Source: Pomphorhynchus laevis | Taxonomy: Eukaryota; Acanthocephala; Palaeacanthocephala; Echinorhynchida; Pomphorhynchidae | Length of the DNA: 64,000 nt | Assembly: GCA_012934845.2 (NCBI GenBank) | Contig: WNNJ02001620.1 | Span: forward strand, 1 to 64,000 | Reading direction: 5' to 3' | Part shown: positions 32,286-43,030 of the stretch, piece after piece | How positions within the stretch are numbered: position 1 is the first letter of the stretch | How the letters are laid out: each line of letters starts with the position of its first letter | Notes under the pieces: generated by a model | The model's database searches: none | What the model saw: only the letters and a program-made list of their open reading frames with translations | What the model was told of the DNA's origin: nothing | Position numbers and translations under genes: made by a program

Positions 32286-34353
32286 TTATTGTTTTGTCTT
32301 CAATCACCATCACCAAATTGCACAAACATTTTAGCGTGGGAGCTATCAAATAATAGCAAAAATTGAGCAGAAATCGCAATGAATTATTCCTTGTTTACAG
32401 ACCGTTAAAGTAATTCTAAGGTGGTCATATAGTTTTATTCAACAATATTAAGGCTTATACTAAAATAAAGAATAATGTTCTTCGTCTCGCCGGACATTAT
32501 AATGGAATATCTTAGTCATTTTAAGGAAAAAGAATTCACTAAACTTTGAAGTATAGCATTTTAGCCGATCCAAGCATCGGTTAAAATAACTAACATTGTT
32601 CCGGACCTTACTGCTGAAGGCATATCATTGTTGGACCAAATGTTTAGCATCACTAACATCCGTTTTATCAAAGGGAGTGAGGGAAATCCCCTCAATGTGG
32701 CATTTGCAAATTCCTCTGCAGACAACGCAGATTATCTGACTCCCTAGGCTTATTAAGTCGAACTCGGGAGGTGCTTCTGCTTTTAGCTTTTTAACTGATC
32801 GTGACGTAGATGTAATAGTTCTTCAGTAGACTAGATCTATCCGGTTACATCAGGACATTACTCGATTTTTACCAAAGCACATAATCACACACTTTACTCC
32901 GTACAATAATCACACCTCACTCCTTTTCATCTCAAGGTCTTCTAACATTACTTAAGAATAATTTAAGATCTCCACTCTTACTGAACTACTCTTGTCCAGG
33001 CATGTGTCACTTAGCGATAAGACTCTGGAAGAACGGTAAATGTATCAGCATAGCCAATATCTATACTCGGCAGTGAGATATTCACAAGAAGCGTGATCTC
33101 CTGGATCGTATATGTAGAAATTATGACATGTTACTTGGTGATTTCAACTACAGCACTGGTCGTTGGATTAATCCAGCACTCCGCAGAGCCAGGACCGTAT
33201 ATCTTACTCACAAACCACCGTCTCTTCCTTTCATTGCACAGCAACAAATTCTCTCATCGACTTACTACTGCTAAATGATAAGTGGCTGTTAAATCCCGTC
33301 TGTATTGAGTAGTCGTGCTAACAACTGTTCACCTCGCACAACCTACTACGTTGGCGGAATGAGGAAGATACGTTGATGAAAAGAAGATTCCACTTTTATC
33401 CAATCAAAGTTGCCTTCTTTTAGGCAGCTATAAGACTCTTCTCTGTTGTATTAAATTTGAGTCTATCCCAATTTAATTTCTACCTACCTCACTTCGCAAA
33501 CTACCGGGATCCTTTCGACTACCTATAATGGTCGCATTTTTAATCCTACTTTGAATAAACTCACTGTCATAGAAAAAATGCTACACCTTCACAATCTCTC
33601 TGTTTCCCTCATGCAAGCTCTCTCGAATGAGTATTGGATAAATCTTATCAAGGCTTGCGCGTAAAATCCGCGACCATCTATGTTGTCGTATTTTAATCAG
33701 ACAGGGTTTTCATTGGTTTGTAAAGAGTTGCTCGGTTCATTCAGCGATATGTGAAGTACGTCAGTTTTGTTAAGAAAACAGTCATCAGCTTGCTGTTGCA
33801 TTTTTTCTTACCTTTTCGCTGCATTTGACTGCATCACAATTCCTTTTGTTATATCTTGTCTAAGGTTCCTCGGGTTGCCTTTGAGAATTGTTAACAGGGT
33901 TGAAATATTGATTTATACCTAGATGTTCTTCTATGAAGACGACCCTGATCCACGTCAGTTCTACTCCATTGCATGTGTACCTCAAGGCTCCCACTCTCTC
34001 CTATCTTATTTATTGCTGCTTCAATTGTTCTATTCAACTCAACTCATTAAAATCGCAAGTGGTGGTATTCAATGGCGCCTCTGCAACAAAGAAAAATAAA
34101 GTTAATAGCATTCTCAGCTCCCTCTTCCATTTTGCATAATCAACCACTCCCAGTCTCTACACATCGATTAAGATACATGAGGTTTACTATTACGGTTAGA
34201 TGGACGGTCAGATTATATTTAAATAGGTTCAAAAGTGTCTTGAAGAGAGCAAGATCGTCACTTAAACAGGCCTAACATATGCCATTAAGAGGGATCAGTA
34301 TTTAGAAAACCTTTATTTCCTTTTTAATAATTACGGAAATTTAAGAAAATCTA
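32286..34353 (+). mobile_element. Jockey-like LINE, unit 11 (internally shortened, heavily decayed)
   Basis: Starts at the tail of unit 10 with the leader TTCAATCACCATCACC and the ORF1 start region AGCGTGGGAGCTATC. A short ORF1 remnant is present (32,570-32,740, with FIKGSEGNPLNVAFAN-like codons). From about 32,755 ORF2 resumes with NSGGASAF and VLQ. The RT motif region is largely gone: GVPQG-like codons at 33,970 are followed almost directly by SLKSQVVVFNGASATKK at 34,040. It ends near 34,353 with AATTTAAGAAAATCT. This is the outermost and most decayed plus-strand unit. Confidence 0.75.
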
Positions 34354-34829
34354 TGTAGCGCCTAGTAAATCAGTGTGTGGATTTAATTGCACTGCGGATT
34401 TACTAGCTTCATTCACTGGAAAGTTCAAATTAAAATACATTAATATTAAGAATCGTGCATATTTGTACATATCGCTTTATTTGGTTTACTTTGCAATATT
34501 TGATAATAATATATCTCGTTTAGAATGCTAATTGATAATGGGCTAATAATTTTATTAGCTCAAATAAAGTTTGTGATATAATAACATACAGATGGTTATA
34601 AATTGTATTGATATAAATACTTACAATAATACGTATTATCTATCATACAACATTGATACAACCACGGTAAACGATAACTACAGTAATCGAGGAATGCAGT
34701 CAACGAGCATCCACAACAAACTATATTACTGGATAAAAAGATTGCGGTGGAACGACGGAGGAGGAAATCAGTCAGGTGGAAGACAAGCAACAGTCGAACA
34801 ATCGTTCTGATAAACCGACAAAGAAGTCT
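34354..34829. other. AT-rich spacer, no gene recognised
   Basis: Between two LINEs of different lineages. A 72-codon frame at 34,592-34,810 (VINCIDINTYNNTYY...) is Asn/Tyr-rich and has no recognisable features. It could be the far 5' end of the following LINE or chance. Confidence 0.4.
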
Positions 34830-36240
34830 GTATGTCTTTCGATAAAATTACCTCTCAGTACCCTGCGCGCCACCAAGACTCTAATAGAACAAAAAAACCA
34901 AAAGTACCTAACCAAGAGTCGGAGTGGCTAAGTAAGAGAGTAACAGAGGAATTGGAATATGGAAATATTATATGTGCCATTAGACTTGTGAACAGGGACT
35001 AGTAGTGGAACCCTCAAAAGAGATGAAGCAAATTTTACAGGACAAGCACCTACATAAACAATCAAGAAGACAAAAGTGGCGAGTCTTCTGTGACTCGCCG
35101 ATCCAATACTTTATCTTCTGTTGATCTGACAACAGCAGAAGAAGTGTCGAATACCGTTAACTCTACAGGCGAATGTAACCGCAATTTTACCGTAACAAAT
35201 GAGTCAATTATTCATCAATCAGATCTTTCCCGAGTATATCTACGGGCGAACCATATGGGCTAACACCCCTACATCTCAAAGATCTAACTGATCCGTCGAC
35301 TGGAATTGCAGGTGGCAAACTATTGCATTATATATGTTCATTCACCCAACTTCTACTATCTGGGGAATTCTTTAAATCAATCAGGTATATCTTTTTTAGA
35401 GCCTGTTTAGTCGCTCTACGAAAGAAACAGACGGCATTCGACCCATAGCTATTGGATGCTCGCTTCGTCGACTCGCGGGTTAACTTGCTGCTCGTCACAC
35501 AGTTGACCTATTAATTAACGATTTTGTTCCACATCAATTAGGTGTAGGTGTTCCAGGCGGTGCTGAGGCCACTTTACATGTCGCCAGATTTTTTCCACAG
35601 CATTATGGCATGGTAACATTAGATTTCTCAAATGCTTTCAAATTCCAAAGCAGAGCTAAAATATTGTGATGCGTTCAAGACAAGCTTCCAAGCATATCTG
35701 GTTTCATCAATACGTGCTACAGTAGCCCATCATGCCTTTTCAACGGAGACCGCACCATAGACTCACTGGATAGTTTCAACAGGGATATTCGATGGACGCC
35801 TTTCTGTTTTCGCTCATAATTAATGAAATCACTAGGCGGGAAAAACCTTCTTTTTGGGTATGGTATATGTATGATTGACATTGGGATGGCCAATAGAAGA
35901 TATTCTGGCCGATATTCGCCTTATACAGTTCCTGGGGGAAATCTTGAGTTGGTGCTCAACCCATCGAAATACGAGATAATAGCAAAAACCAAAGTACAAA
36001 AGACGCCTTGTCAGACAAGCTGCACGAATGAATTGTTATTGATCATGAAAATGCAACATTACTATGATCACCAATTTCCACACGACGCGAGTAAGTAAAT
36101 CTGCGGAGCAAGTCTCATCTGTTACGTAAGAAGACAGGCAGAATCAGATCAATTGTAATCGGATGCGTTTTAAGACTGTTATTTTTGAAAATAGTGTGCT
36201 TGTCTATTACCGAATCTCTGACTGAGCATTTTTTGCTCTA
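34830..36240 (+). mobile_element. Old LINE of a second lineage (reverse transcriptase remnant)
   Basis: Plus-strand frames, changing several times, spell a non-LTR RT unlike the Jockey-type family: GLTPLHLKDLTDPSTG and GGKLLHYICSF (35,260-35,345), ACLVALRKK (35,398), DGIRPIAIGCSLRRLAG (35,430-35,485), HQLGVGVPGGAEATLHVARF (35,530-35,595), motif A VTLDFSNAFKFQSRAKIL (35,615-35,665), SLGGKNLLFGYG (35,823-35,870) and LELVLNPSKYEI (35,940-35,975). The QGD/LGP motif-B region and the YxDD site are not intact. Proteins with GxxLRRLA and QLG.G...GAEA.xH signatures form a distinct RT family. Its clade name was not determined. No poly-A tail is evident. Confidence 0.7.
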
Positions 36241-36251
36241 TCAGCTATGTA

Positions 36252-36799
36252 TTGATGTTTCTAGCAGCCTGGAAGAGGCCACTCATGCGACGTTTCCTCG
36301 AAGATGGATTGTCCTATAATCATGGACATGTTAAACGAGATTTTGAAGATGCTTATAATACAATTATAAGAGGTGCAATTTTAAACTGTACACATCAGTA
36401 TATTCTACGACATAATTATGTTTGTGCGTTCATGCTACGATCAACCAAGTCTTCGGTTAATGGAAAACCATTAACAGAAGTTAAATTAAATCTAATTGAA
36501 GGAGGGCGTTCAGCAAGGACACCTTCTCGTATATATAATTTGGCGTATTCATGTACATCCAGCCTATCCGTATGAAATCTCGATGACGGTACAATTGAGA
36601 AACAAAGTTTTAATTTAAAAAATAATAAAACGTTTTCGCATTAAAATTTACTTTAATTATTAAAGTGAATATTTATTCATATAAATATTAATATATTAAT
36701 ATATATTAATATCTATTTATTCATTTGGTAAAACACCAAATGCTAAAGTAGCCAATAATTTTAATTGTGTTATGAATTAATATCACAATTAAAATAAAT
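36252..36799 (+). other. Weakly open stretch followed by AT-rich low-complexity DNA
   Basis: A 107-codon frame at 36,252-36,575 overlaps what may be the C-terminal remnant of the preceding LINE (SSSLEEATHATFPR-like codons in another frame). It has no recognisable motif. From 36,600 to 36,800 the sequence is short AT words such as ATATTAATATATTAATAT. Confidence 0.3.
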
Positions 36800-36965
36800 A
36801 GTTTTTAAAATAAATAATCGTTCATAAACGATTATTTTTATATTTGATTATTCAAATAAAAAACTTTAAAATACGTTTTGTATTGAAGATCAATTTAAAA
36901 AGCATTAAATATTTAAAATAAAGTTGCATTGTTTTTGTAAGAAATACAAGACCAAACAAACGTTA
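36800..36965. repeat. Partial direct duplicate of the zinc-finger 3' flank
   Basis: Matches 38,060-38,225 in the same orientation (for example ATATTTGATTATTCAAA and TTTTGTATTxAAGATCAATT), and 53,580-53,740 inverted. The duplicate brackets the ribozyme-bearing repeat at 36,978-37,640, as if that block had been inserted in, or copied with, the 3' flank. Confidence 0.7.
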
Positions 36966-37234
36966 TGAATTAATAGTGGATGCAGAGGAGGACTAGCAGA
37001 CGACAATCAACGAATGATTCATGTTAATGATGTACTAGAAAATTTCTAGTAACATCATAGAGTACTAAATCAGCACTACATCTTCACCAAAAAGGATCAT
37101 TAGCAAAAGCACTGGCAAATACCAGCGCAGGTCTCTTTAATATTGGCTAACTTTTATCATGAATTTAAGGAGAGTGATACCATTCCGCCTGAATTTCTTG
37201 TAAAACATGTAAGCCAGACGCGAAAGAATAACGA

Positions 37235-37265
37235 ATGCCGTTTCGTCATCACAATGACTCATCAG
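37235..37265 (-). ncRNA. Hammerhead ribozyme-like core, copy 1
   Basis: On the minus strand CTGATGAG is followed by stem II (GTCA-TTGTGA-TGAC) and CGAAAC (37,240-37,265), then a 3-bp stem III (ACG/CGT, loop GCATT). The base after the stem is T, so the cleavage triplet would be GTT rather than the usual GTC. I could not pair a stem I between the sequence before CTGATGA and that after the cleavage site. It is therefore probably a derived or inactive copy. Confidence 0.45.
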
Positions 37266-37540
37266 TGCCAGATCCCTCCCACTACTGGATGCAGAGGAAA
37301 ACTGGCAGACGCAATCAATGAATGAATCAATGTGAATGATGTACTAGAAAATTTTCTAGTAACATCATAGAGTACTAAATCAGTACTACATCTTCACCAA
37401 AAAGTGAAGATGTAGTACTGAAGATGTAGTCCTCCTTTGCATCATCTAGAGTGGATGATGTTAAAATTTCTAGTGGATGCAAAGGAGGACTTGCCGTCTG
37501 CTAGTCCTCCTTTGCATCCACTAGTGGGAGGGATCTGTCA

Positions 37541-37575
37541 CTGATGAGTCATTGTGATGACGAAACGGCAGTCGT
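37541..37575 (+). ncRNA. Hammerhead ribozyme-like core, copy 2
   Basis: CTGATGAG at 37,541, a perfect 4-bp stem II (GTCA/TGAC) with loop TTGTGA, CGAAAC to 37,566, then a 3-bp stem III ACG-GCAGT-CGT and the canonical cleavage residue C, giving a GTC triplet. All conserved hammerhead core positions are present in order. Stem I is not evident in the immediate flanks, so self-cleavage is unproven. Chance occurrence of the two core boxes with a paired stem II in a window of this size is very unlikely. Confidence 0.5.
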
Positions 37576-37799
37576 CATTCTTTTGCGTCGGGCTTATATG
37601 TATTACAAGAAATTTACGCGGAATGGTATCAGTTGAGTAAATTCATATTTGCAAATTGTAAATAAAATTAAACTGTTTGTTTAATTTTCAAATTACAGCC
37701 TAAGAACAATCTAGAAAATGTATCAGAGAAATCAACAGCTATTGCGTTTGGTAAATGTTTATCTTGCAACATACATCACTTTGAATTAATTTCACAATA

Positions 37800-38370
37800 A
37801 TTGATATTCTTTTGTAATCAAATATCTTCATCAGTAACACAACTGCTTTCTTCTTGTATATTCCTGGTTGGGATGTACAGAAACTATTTGAAGCATTCAA
37901 TGAAAATCATAAAAAATTGATAATTATATTTTTTATAAATATTTTCTTTCAAATACTGATCAGAGCATTATTGTTGTTACGAAAACCATTTAAAGCAATG
38001 CGAAAGTTGCTGTTTGTAAGCATTTTCTATTATGTTATGAATAAATTTCAAAATTTAAAAAAATGACACGTTTATAAACGAATCTTTGATATTTGATTAT
38101 TCAAAAAAAAACTTTAAAAAAGTTTTGTATTAAAGATCAATTTTAAAAACAGTAAATATTTACAACAAAGTTTTATTGTCTTTGTAAAAAACAAAACAAA
38201 AAAATACGTTATAAATTTTTACAATCGAAGAACATTTGTCATTTATACATTTCCATTGAGCAATTTGCACAAATCAAATTTAAGGTTCGTAATCACGCAA
38301 TAGCAATGCTGTCTTGAAACGGTTATATTTAAGGATCTGATTGATCAAATTCCACACTTCAAGCATCTGC
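37800..38370 (-). repeat. 3' flank of zinc-finger copy B, shared with copy D
   Basis: The stretch after the stop codon of the B exon is repeated in inverted orientation at about 53,415-53,985 (for example CATCCCAACCAGGAATATAC). It is AT-rich and may hold the 3' UTR. No clear polyadenylation site was pinned down. Confidence 0.75.
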
Positions 38371-39295
38371 TTAGCATTTGCGCTTTTTCGATTTTCTAAC
38401 AGATGGAGTGGATTGTTTATTGTATGGATTTGGAAATCGAGTATGAACCCGTTTAAAGTGTTTTGAAAGGTCCCACTCCCATTTATACGTTAAAGAACAA
38501 ACTACACATTTAAACGGTCGTTCATCTGAATGGCAAGCAGAATGTTTCAACAGTTCAGTTGGCCATCTTCCAACGAAACAACAATGTACACATTTCAGTG
38601 CGTTATCTGGATCACTGAGGGTACCCATATCTACTTGTCGGCTTTGCTCGTCTTGTTTACATTCTTTACGACGTCGTAAGTCTTTGAGAACAGTGTCAGC
38701 GTGATATGCAGCAAAGTGATTGTTAGCTTCTTCCAGCGTAACATTTTCACTCTTGCATACATCACATATATAATTCTTCCTAGAACGTTTTAGTGATATC
38801 ATTTTTAAATTTCTTTTATTGTTTTCGTGTTCCTGGCTATTGCTTAACTTCTTTTGCTCACAATTTGTAATAAAACTATTGCAACATTGAATAATTAAGC
38901 TTGAATAATCAATTTCCAATTCGCAACCAGTTGGCCAATTATTGACGCCTTCTGTTTTCACCGATAAATCCAAGACATCTCCGCAATTTATGTCTGGATC
39001 GTCATTTTTGTCATTATTTGTGAAACATCGTTCTTCACTGTTGTTGCTTTGGGCAGTAATTGGTGACTCCCTTTTTACATTAATAGTGTTGTTGCCAATA
39101 CTAATATCAGAATTTTCTTTGAACGCTTGTTGAAATTTGACATTAATCGGAATATCCGCATCTAATGGTGGTGGCGATTCAAATCTATGTTTCTCTTTCC
39201 AGTGCTTATTAAGGCTCTTTCGCCACTTGTAACAATTGCCACACAATGAACAGGCATATCGAATTCCATCATTGCCCATGCCGATTATTCTGTAC
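38371..39295 (-). CDS. C2H2 zinc-finger protein exon, copy B (intact)
   Basis: From the ATG at 39,279 the frame encodes 302 aa. The exon probably starts at 39,295, after a TTTAG acceptor, and adds YRIIG in frame. Four C2H2 fingers are present: C10-C13-H26-H31, C172-C175-H188-H193, C230-C233-H246-H250 and C258-C261-H274-H279. Fingers 3 and 4 are joined by SDERPFK, a TGEKP-like linker. A long acidic, Asn-rich region separates finger 1 from the rest and carries VLDLSVK (102-108), a PxDLS-type CtBP-binding motif. The tail KSKKRKC is basic, a likely nuclear signal. The protein is therefore probably a DNA-binding repressor in the nucleus. The exon needs incoming phase 2, so upstream coding exons are expected; alternatively translation starts at the internal ATG. 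The gene was not named, though a BTB-ZF-type C-terminal exon is possible. Confidence 0.85.
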
Positions 39296-40662
39296 CTAAA
39301 TGATTATCGAAATTATATTAAGAAAAATATAACCGGAAAAGCTTTAATTTAATCAAATACAAAATGTTCTAATAAAGTGTCAGCTTAGAATAGTATTATT
39401 GCAAAAACAAAAACTATTTATATTATAATTTTAGACATTTCAATACAAGTACTGATTGTAGCAGCCCAATTTATTTGTACATTTATTTGCGTTTCACGTA
39501 GAACTAAAAATAAATATGAAAATTCTCCATGATCGTTTTGAAATCTAATTCAAGGCATTCTTTGCAGTAACAAACAGCGCTTGCATGAGTTTAGATAAAA
39601 TCCCAAAAGTTGGAGAAACACTCAATTAACTACAAACTAGAATAACAACTTGTCATCACTTACTTCGCTGGATCGACGCGTGCGTTGTATGTTTGTTTCT
39701 GTTGACAATCATGTTCATCGAAGGATTGAATTGGTTGGCAATATAATCGATCCTTAAATATATATGCAAATCGAGAAACTGCTATTCAAATAAAATATAA
39801 TTTTGCAAACCACTTGATTTTGCGATTGATTTTATCTATTAATTTCGTACGTATTGTGATAAAATTTGTTGAGAGTATTTTAATTTATTGTGCATTGTAT
39901 AACAAAAATTTAAATTTTCTCGTTTTAATTGAGCTATCAAAATATTATTAACATTATAACGTCTTACAATTATTGAAATCATCTTTAACGCTTGAATTAC
40001 TTTTACAGTATTGTAAGAGTTTAAATTTAAAACATTCATACATTACCGAATTTGAAATTGATTAAATTATCGTTTTTATTAAGCATGAATTTGTAATTTC
40101 TCTACATCAAGATGCTCAACCTTAGTATATAACAAGCATTGTGAATAAATATCAAACAAAAGTATTTTACATAAAAATATTTTAGAGCAGCAACGCTAAT
40201 ATGTTCTTAATGTACATTGAGACGCCAAGACAGATTTTAAAATTAGTATTATGAACAAAAGATAAATTTAATGCATTCGTTCTACAAACGTTTTTATCTA
40301 TAGCAAGTTCTAATTAAATGTTATACCTTCATTAGCATTTTATTGTACTTCTCCCTCATTACAATTATTTTGTCGATTAAATTGTTTGTGACAAAAATGT
40401 TTTTATGTAAAGAACGCATTTATAACAATAAAATTAATCAATTTATAAAGTGTATCGTTCATATTAATAAAAGAATTTTAAGTGAATTGAAAGTTTATAT
40501 ATGTAGGTACTTTTTAAAACTAGATTTCAAGATGCAAATTTGTCATTTGTTAATATAAAGCTGAATTGTATCTAAAAGAAGTAAGATTTTGTTAAGAGGC
40601 ATTTTTAACGTTACTAGTTTGTTTTTACTATATACTTCTTCGGTTTAAATAGTTATACTTAC

Positions 40663-40816
40663 ATTTAAAAAAGTTTCTTCTCCAGGTACATTAAAAATAT
40701 TTTGTCGGGATTCTTCTGGATCATAGGTAAAATTATCACAATTATTATCAACATTCTGCACTGAATAAGTGCATTCATTGTCTCGGATAATTCTTCGTGG
40801 AATGTACTGTTTACGC
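40663..40816 (-). CDS. 154-bp internal coding exon, copy B
   Basis: The acceptor TTTAATCTAG lies on the minus strand above 40,816 and the donor GTAAGT begins at 40,662. The single open frame is one leading base, RKQYIPRRIIRDNECTYS, an Asp/Asn/Glu-rich middle, then NVPGEETFLN. It lies 1.37 kb upstream of the zinc-finger exon B, on the same strand. It ends in phase 0, whereas the zinc-finger exon needs phase 2, so a direct splice between them would not keep the finger frame. Both exons accept phase 2, which fits alternative use after a common upstream exon. No upstream or downstream partner exon was identified. Confidence 0.65.
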
Positions 40817-41897
40817 CTAGATTAAAAAATAATTACATTTTAATATAAGCGTAATTTTTATAACAATTTTTACGACATAAATAATATTTTTATCGAACAA
40901 AAATGTGCATATGCAATTTGCACATAAACCGAATACTTAGCTGATGAAATTGCTGGCTCCAAAAGTATGAATGATATATAAAATGAATGAAAGGTATATT
41001 TCATTACGTAAAATAAATATCTTAATTTGGAATAAAAAATATTGCATTGAAATGTCGATGTTTTGACGAATATGTTCAAGTCTTTAAAACAATCCACAAA
41101 ACTTAAAATTTAGCAAAATAATTGCGCAACAAATATATTTACTGTAAATATTCCTCTTTCACGTTTTACCAAATCAAAAGTATTTTGATAATGTTATTTT
41201 ACTTTATGTTACTATATTTTACTTAACATTCATATATTACAACATAGTGATTTATTTATTTCATGTCATTGATGTCTTAATAACAAATGCTAATTGGAAA
41301 AACAACATTTCTGCAATGGTTTTATAGAAACATAAACTCGAATTCTTCCGTGGTATATTCCCAACAAAAATTTTATTTTGTAAAATTCAATTTTTGACGG
41401 ATATGTCAAAACGGTATTTAATTTCACACTACTAATCTATTAGGCATTAAACTATGCAGCAAATATATATTTTTAATACAAAGCAATGTAATCAGATTTG
41501 TTAAATTCAAATTCATAATAACATATATTTTAGTTTCTTTAAGTCTCTTATACGAGTTACAGAAGGTTAAGAAATAAATTTATCTTTAATCAAACATGAT
41601 CAGTATCTAATTATTATAAAACCCTTATTTGAATTATCTCATAATAAAGTGGCTTAAATTAATGTACTAATATTATTGATAATTTTTTAATAGATAACAA
41701 TATTGTTGGTTAAATTTTTGAATGTAATAAAATAAATCAAAAAGCATATTTTGATTAAATCAGCAAAAATTATTATAACCAAAACAGTGGATTTGTAATT
41801 TTCACACTAAACCAATCATGGTGATTGTGTTATAACATAATCTTACTTTATTTTTTTAAATATTAATATTGTTTCATATAATAAAACTAAGTTAAAC

Positions 41898-41936
41898 ATT
41901 TATAGTATATATTTGATATAAATATATACTATAAAT
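41898..41936. repeat. Perfect AT hairpin in the arm
   Basis: A 17-bp perfect stem (ATTTATAGTATATATTT) with a 5-base loop. The counterpart in the right arm is at 61,054-61,092. Its function is unknown. Such cruciform-prone sequence can promote rearrangement. Confidence 0.7.
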
Positions 41937-42329
41937 ATCAAATTCTCACTGTAAACGTGATTGCAACAGCGCTTGTTTTGTGTTAGGTATTGACAAAAAT
42001 AAACTCAAATTCTTCAGTGGGAGATGTTGAAAAAATCTTTTTTAATAAAATATTTATTTAGTTAAAAGACTACTTAAAGTGTAAAATAAAAATAAAAATC
42101 TTCGTTTTCAAAATGCTTAATTAATTATTTCTTTTTCATCAATATGTAAAATATATTGAGCCTAACATTTACGAGGCAGAGTTGGAATCAAAATATTTAT
42201 TTTATTTCGCATTCTAAAAATGGTATGCCAACGGACCATCTATATTGGATACTGCATGCGTTTCATAAATGTTCAACTGATTGGCAGAATTAATTTAGTT
42301 AAAATAATTGATATTGATTCATTATTGAT

Positions 42330-43030
42330 AAAAAATTATCGGGCAAGATCAACGAAAAGAGAAATAATTTTTGATATTTCGCTAACTTTTGTTAGCATCT
42401 TCAGAAAAAAAGGTAATTTTCTGTGGATGAAAGAGAAGTTAGCGAAATATCATAAAATATCCTTTTTTCTTTGAGCCATATTTGATAATTCTAGATTAAT
42501 TTTATTAAATTCAAATAAATTTTATTAAATTCAAATAAATTTTATTAAATTTAAATATATTTTATTTTATTCAAATATACTTTCTTTCTATATAATAAAG
42601 TATATTTTATTATATCTTTTATTAGTAATCTTTTGTTAGCATATTCAGAAAATTAACAGGTAAATTTCTGAAGAAAAAAACAGAAGTCAGCGAAATTTCA
42701 TAAAATTTCCTTTTTTTGAGCCAGCTCTTAATTAATTAATTTTTAATTCAAATATATTTTATGCAAATATATACTTCGTGTGAGCGTTTATATTTTAAAT
42801 CAAAATATATACTTGTTTTTATACATTTTAATCATTTGTATCACATGTCAATGAAGATGATTACATAAGTTAGCGAAATGTCAAAAATTTCCATATTTTG
42901 AGCCAGCTTTCGTAATTCTAGATTAATTTTTTAAATTCAAATATATTTTATGCAAGTTTATACTTTGTGTGAGCGTTTTTATTTCCAAATCAAAAAATAT
43001 ACTTGTTTTTATACATTAAAATCATTTGTA
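42330..43030. repeat. Diverged tandem repeats within the arm
   Basis: Three diverged copies of a unit containing GTTAGCGAAAT, TTTGAGCCA, TTAATTTT...TTCAAATATATTTTATGCAA and GTGTGAGCGTTT. The last word starts at 42,779 and 42,968, a period of about 189 bp. The inverted set is at about 60,000-60,680 in the right arm, so expansion preceded formation of the inverted repeat. Confidence 0.6.

Larger units (their letters stand above)
36978..37640. repeat. Composite direct and inverted repeat with hammerhead-like cores
   Basis: A ~125-bp block (GGATGCAGAGG ... CTTCACCAAAAAG) begins at 36,978 and again at 37,287, a period of about 309 bp. Between them, 37,165-37,300 is repeated in inverted orientation at 37,505-37,640, with the two ends GAGTGATACCATTCCGC and GCGGAATGGTATCAGTTG. 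A nested palindrome lies at 37,385-37,440 (TACATCTTCAC/GTGAAGATGTA). Both inverted copies carry a hammerhead-type core. Repeats of this size with hammerheads are known from Penelope-like elements, retrozymes and some satellites. No protein remnant accompanies this one. Confidence 0.7.

Noticed and set aside
36978-37640. CRISPR-like array
   Set aside because: There are only two direct copies, about 309 bp apart, in a eukaryotic setting, with inverted rather than direct internal symmetry.
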